From: Salinicola halimionae | GTDB taxonomy: Bacteria > Pseudomonadota > Gammaproteobacteria > Pseudomonadales > Halomonadaceae | Length of the DNA: 64,000 nt | Assembly: GCF_003206065.1 (NCBI RefSeq) | Contig: NZ_PZJQ01000004.1 | Location: forward strand, 71,554 to 135,553 | Reading direction: 5' to 3' | In this document: positions 61,004 to 64,000 of the stretch, one piece after another | Layout of the letters: every line of letters starts with the position of its first letter | Numbering within the stretch: the first letter of the stretch is position 1 | Made by a program: the position numbers and the translations under genes | Notes under the pieces: model-generated | Database searches by the model: none | Told to the model about the DNA's origin: nothing | Seen by the model: the letters and a program-made list of their open reading frames with translations, nothing else

Positions 61004-61546
61004 ATGAAGATCCACTGGCAGGGCGACCGTCTGGTCGTCGCCGAGGGTGATATCACTCGTTTCGAGGGCGATGCCATTGTCAACGCCGCCAACAAGAGTC
61101 TACAAGGTGGAGGTGGCGTCGATGGGGCGATCCATCGGGCAGCGGGCCCGGAACTTCTCGAGGCGTGTCGCGAGTTGCGGCGCACGACATTGCCGGATGG
61201 ACTGCCCGCGGGAGAAGTCGTCTTGACGCCGGGTTTTCGACTTCCGGCATCTCATGTGATCCATACGGTAGGCCCCGTCTTCGCAACGTCGGAAGATCGT
61301 TCCTCACAGCTGGCTGATTGCTACCGCAAGGCGTTGCAGTTGGCGGGACAACACCGATTCACGCGGCTGGCATTCCCGGCCATCTCGACTGGCATCTACG
61401 GTTATCCGGCCGATGCGGCGGCGAAAATCGTGGCCACCGTGATGCGCGAGACGCTACCCGAGTTTCCCGAGCTCACGGTGACGTTGATGTTCTTCTCCAA
61501 GGCGGATGCCGATGGATTCCTCAAAAACGCCTCCCTTCCCGTCTAG
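61004..61546 (+). CDS. Macrodomain protein (O-acetyl-ADP-ribose deacetylase YmdB-like)
   Basis: 180-aa cytoplasmic macrodomain. The ADP-ribose-binding motifs are VAEGDITRFEGDAIVNAANK, LQGGGGVDGAIHRAAGPELL and the phosphate loop FPAISTGIYGYPADAAAKIV. The length and motifs fit the YmdB/MacroD type that hydrolyses O-acetyl-ADP-ribose. ATG 61004 has GGAG 10 nt upstream. It follows the fru terminator and is convergent with the two-component pair, so it is its own unit. Confidence 0.92.
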   Translation: MKIHWQGDRLVVAEGDITRFEGDAIVNAANKSLQGGGGVDGAIHRAAGPELLEACRELRRTTLPDGLPAGEVVLTPGFRLPASHVIHTVGPVFATSEDRSSQLADCYRKALQLAGQHRFTRLAFPAISTGIYGYPADAAAKIVATVMRETLPEFPELTVTLMFFSKADADGFLKNASLPV

Positions 61547-61616
61547 ATGACCATCGCCCTCGAAAGCGGTCGCGGCGATATGCCTTGGTGGTCGTTTCCG
61601 AGTGCGACGCTCGACG

Positions 61617-62312
61617 TCATTCTTCAGGCTGATACTTGTAACCGACGCCGTAGACGGAGCGAATGATGTCTCGCTCGGGCCAGATATCGGCGATCTTGCG
61701 CCTGAGCTTCTTGACGTGACTGTCGACGGTGCGTTCGGAGACGATGCGATGATCGCGATACATGTGATCCATCAATTGATCGCGGGAAAATATCCGGCCC
61801 GGACTGTGCATCATCACTTTCAGAAGCTGAAACTCGACAGCGGTGAGATTCAGGTCCTCGCTGCCTGCCATGGCGCGCCAGCCATCCTCGTCCAGCGTCA
61901 GCCGGTCCGCTGCTGAGGCACTTTTTTCGTCCGCACCGGCAAGGCCCTGACTGCGGCGCAGCACCGCCTTGACGCGGGCTACCACTTCGCGGGGACTGAA
62001 GGGCTTACAGATATAGTCATCGGCGCCCAGTTCGAGCCCCAACAGACGATCGACCTCTTCGACACGAGCGGTCAGCATGATCACCGGTATCGTGGGGAAC
62101 CGTTCGCGGATCTGGCGACATAGCGTGAGGCCATCGGTACCAGGCAGCATCAGATCCAGCAGTATCAGCATCGGCTGGTTCTCTTCCAGCCACTCCATCA
62201 CGGCATTGCCGTGATCGATGTGATCCGAGGCGTAGCCGCTCTTCGATAGATAGTCGGCGACCAGGCGCGCGATCTTGGGTTCATCTTCGACGATCAGAAT
62301 GGGGTCGTTCAT
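61617..62312 (-). CDS. baeR: OmpR-family response regulator, BaeR-like
   Basis: 231 aa from ATG 62312. Receiver domain with acidic pocket LIVEDEPK, phosphoryl-accepting Asp in LLDLMLPGTDGL, Thr/Lys switch residues in MLTARVEEVD and YICKPFSPRE. A winged-helix DNA-binding domain follows (LTAVEFQLLKVMMHSPGRIF, RTVDSHVKKLRRKIADIWPE, IRSVYGVGYKY). The closest recognised relative is BaeR, which responds to envelope stress and controls efflux genes. The sensor kinase gene lies 15 nt upstream on the same strand. Confidence 0.9.
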   Translation of the reverse strand: MNDPILIVEDEPKIARLVADYLSKSGYASDHIDHGNAVMEWLEENQPMLILLDLMLPGTDGLTLCRQIRERFPTIPVIMLTARVEEVDRLLGLELGADDYICKPFSPREVVARVKAVLRRSQGLAGADEKSASAADRLTLDEDGWRAMAGSEDLNLTAVEFQLLKVMMHSPGRIFSRDQLMDHMYRDHRIVSERTVDSHVKKLRRKIADIWPERDIIRSVYGVGYKYQPEE

Positions 62313-62327
62313 CAAGCCGGCTCCAGG

Positions 62328-63923
62328 TCAGTTGGCATGACTGCCGTATTTATCGGGTCGTTCCTTGGTTCGATCTCGGACGCGCTCGTCGGAGCGTTCC
62401 TGGGCAAGCCCCGGAAACGATTCGGCTCCCACGTCGGCCGGTACGTTGTCGGGAAGATCCAGCGGGAAGGTCAACGTCCAACGCAGGCCGCTCAGCGATG
62501 AGGTAGACGGGATCAGAGTGCCGCCTTGAGCCTCGATCAGCGCGCGGGCGATCGATAGACCCAGGCCGCTCCCCCCGCTCCGACGATTGCGCGATCCCTC
62601 GACTCGGTAGAGGCGCTCGGTAAGGCGGGGGAGTTCGTCGTCAGACACGCCCGGCGCCGTATCTTCCCAGGTGACTTCCGCTCGATTGTCATGGCGTTTC
62701 AGCGTGACTCGCAGCGTGCCGGGGCTGTCGGTGTAGGCAATGGTGTTGGACAGCAGATTGTCCCAGAGCTGGCGGAGCCGCTGATTGTCGGCACGCACCC
62801 ACAGTGATTCAGTTTCCAGCTGCAGGGAAAGCCCGTGGCCTTCCAGACGCGCCTGGCTGTCGTCGAGCCGCTGTTCCAGCGACTCCTTGAGATCCACCGG
62901 AACGAGATGCATATCCAGCGCGCCAGCGTCGCTCTGGGCCAACAGGCGCAGATCCTCGACCAGATGACCGAGCTGATCGACTTCCTGCTGCAACGATCCG
63001 AGGTTATCCGCCGACAGCGGTCTCACGCCGTCCTGCATGGCCTCGATTTCGCCGCGCAGCACCGCCAGCGGCGTGCGCAGTTCATGAGCGATATCGGCGA
63101 CCCAGCGCTGGCGGGCGCGGCGATTGGCCTCGAGCGTCTCGGCAAGCTGATTGAAGTCCGCGGAGAGACGGGAGAGCTCGTCGCGGCCGCGTTCGGAAAG
63201 GCGCACGCTGTAATCCCCGAGGGTCAAGCGGCGAGTGGCCAGGGTCATGAGACGGGCGCGGCGACCCAGCCACCAGGCCAGTCCGCCCGCCAGCAGCAGC
63301 GAGGTGAGGAACAGCGAGCCGACGATGATGGTCAGATTGCGCTGCTGACGCTCGAGAAAGATCTGATCCATGCGCGCCATCAGCCGCTCCGGCGGGAGGT
63401 AGCCCAACTGACCGACCAGCTTGTCGCCACTGCGGATCGGCACGAAGTGCGGTTCCGGCGGGGGAGGCATATCCAGATCGAGGTCCTGGGGGGGCGGCTT
63501 GAGCAGCGGCTCGCCGATGACCGGGTTGCTCAGTTCATCGAGCAGCACGTAACCGCGCGCATCGGAAAACTGGCGGTCGATTCCGCTGGGGGGACGTCTC
63601 TCGCTCGACCAGAGCTGGCTGCGGACCAGGCTTTGCCAGGCGCGGGGGTTATCGCGTAGCCACTGCCAGCTGCCGCGCTGAGTCCACTGTTCGCCCAGCG
63701 CGTTGGCCAGCGTCTCGGCACGCGTCGACTGGCTGCGTTCGAGATAGTTGACGAAACCTTCGTCCAGACTGCGCGAGACGAACACGAATACCAGCCCGCT
63801 GATCAGCACATTGGTGATCAGAATGATGGCGAAGAGCTTGATGCTGAGACGTGATAGTCGTGGCCAGTCACGTCGGCTGCTGAGCGATAAAGACATGGGG
63901 CTTGGCTTTTTCACGGGTGGCAT
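62328..63923 (-). CDS. baeS: Sensor histidine kinase, BaeS-like
   Basis: 531-aa membrane kinase. TM1 (LFAIILITNVLISGLVFVFV), a periplasmic domain of about 150 residues with a Pro-rich loop (LLKPPPQDLDLDMPPPPEPH), TM2 (LTIIVGSLFLTSLLLAGGLA), HAMP, then the kinase core: H-box AHELRTPLAVLRGEIEAM, N-box LWDNLLSNTIAYTDSPG, G-box GGSGLGLSIARALIEAQGGT. An ATG at 63896 is an alternative start nine codons in. It phosphorylates the neighbouring BaeR-like regulator. The signal is unknown. Confidence 0.9.
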   Translation of the reverse strand: MPPVKKPSPMSLSLSSRRDWPRLSRLSIKLFAIILITNVLISGLVFVFVSRSLDEGFVNYLERSQSTRAETLANALGEQWTQRGSWQWLRDNPRAWQSLVRSQLWSSERRPPSGIDRQFSDARGYVLLDELSNPVIGEPLLKPPPQDLDLDMPPPPEPHFVPIRSGDKLVGQLGYLPPERLMARMDQIFLERQQRNLTIIVGSLFLTSLLLAGGLAWWLGRRARLMTLATRRLTLGDYSVRLSERGRDELSRLSADFNQLAETLEANRRARQRWVADIAHELRTPLAVLRGEIEAMQDGVRPLSADNLGSLQQEVDQLGHLVEDLRLLAQSDAGALDMHLVPVDLKESLEQRLDDSQARLEGHGLSLQLETESLWVRADNQRLRQLWDNLLSNTIAYTDSPGTLRVTLKRHDNRAEVTWEDTAPGVSDDELPRLTERLYRVEGSRNRRSGGSGLGLSIARALIEAQGGTLIPSTSSLSGLRWTLTFPLDLPDNVPADVGAESFPGLAQERSDERVRDRTKERPDKYGSHAN

Positions 63924-64000
63924 CGATCTCTAGAGTGTGGTGCAAGGCGAGGCAACGACGGTTCAGGCAATAGGCAAACATTGTGGAGATTGCCGCACCG

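Overview
The window looks like chromosomal DNA of a GC-rich gammaproteobacterium, most likely Halomonadaceae (Halomonas/Salinicola/Kushneria-like). The reasons are the gene order prfB-lysS, holD-like/rimI, rsmD | ftsYEX-rpoH, many acidic proteins, a Cra-type fructose PTS locus, and several TRAP/ABC uptake systems. The genus is an inference. I see no rRNA, tRNA, CRISPR array, insertion sequence or prophage.

Layout. 43-11478 (minus strand): an oligopeptide ABC uptake cluster with one permease pair (OppB, OppC), one fused ATPase (OppDF), four separate OppA-type binding proteins and an exported NlpC/P60 peptidase resembling YkfC. This suggests uptake and recycling of peptides, possibly murein peptides. 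11754-23960 (mostly plus strand): housekeeping genes, namely prfB with its programmed +1 frameshift, lysS, an acidic hypothetical, an MFS exporter, bolA, a holD-like psi subunit, rimI, zapB (minus), rsmD (minus), ftsY-ftsE-ftsX and rpoH, the last behind a sigma-E-like promoter. 24493-28708: a membrane PQQ dehydrogenase (minus) and a porin gene interrupted by two in-frame stops.

29006-34842: a complete LIV-type ABC transporter (five genes) followed by a proline racemase-family enzyme, probably a hydroxyproline uptake and catabolism operon. 34862-38132 (minus): an aaeXAB-like aromatic-acid efflux operon. 38352-40450 (minus): a diguanylate cyclase overlapping a periplasmic protein gene. 40534-42793: a GNAT and an EamA exporter (minus), then a tiny membrane ORF and a DUF192 protein (plus). 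43143-46893: a TAXI-type TRAP receptor and fused permease. 46998-51158: DUF4385, MOSC, beta-carbonic anhydrase and a SulP transporter. 51239-53661 (minus): a GNAT and a PhoD-like phosphatase.

53800-60841: fruR divergent from fruBKA (fructose PTS: multidomain FruB, 1-phosphofructokinase, EIIBC), with a Cra-like operator between them and a strong terminator after fruA. 61004-63923: a macrodomain protein and a BaeSR-like two-component pair (minus). Most transcription units show tight translational coupling (1-4 nt overlaps). Strong hairpins lie between several binding-protein genes and their downstream transporter genes.
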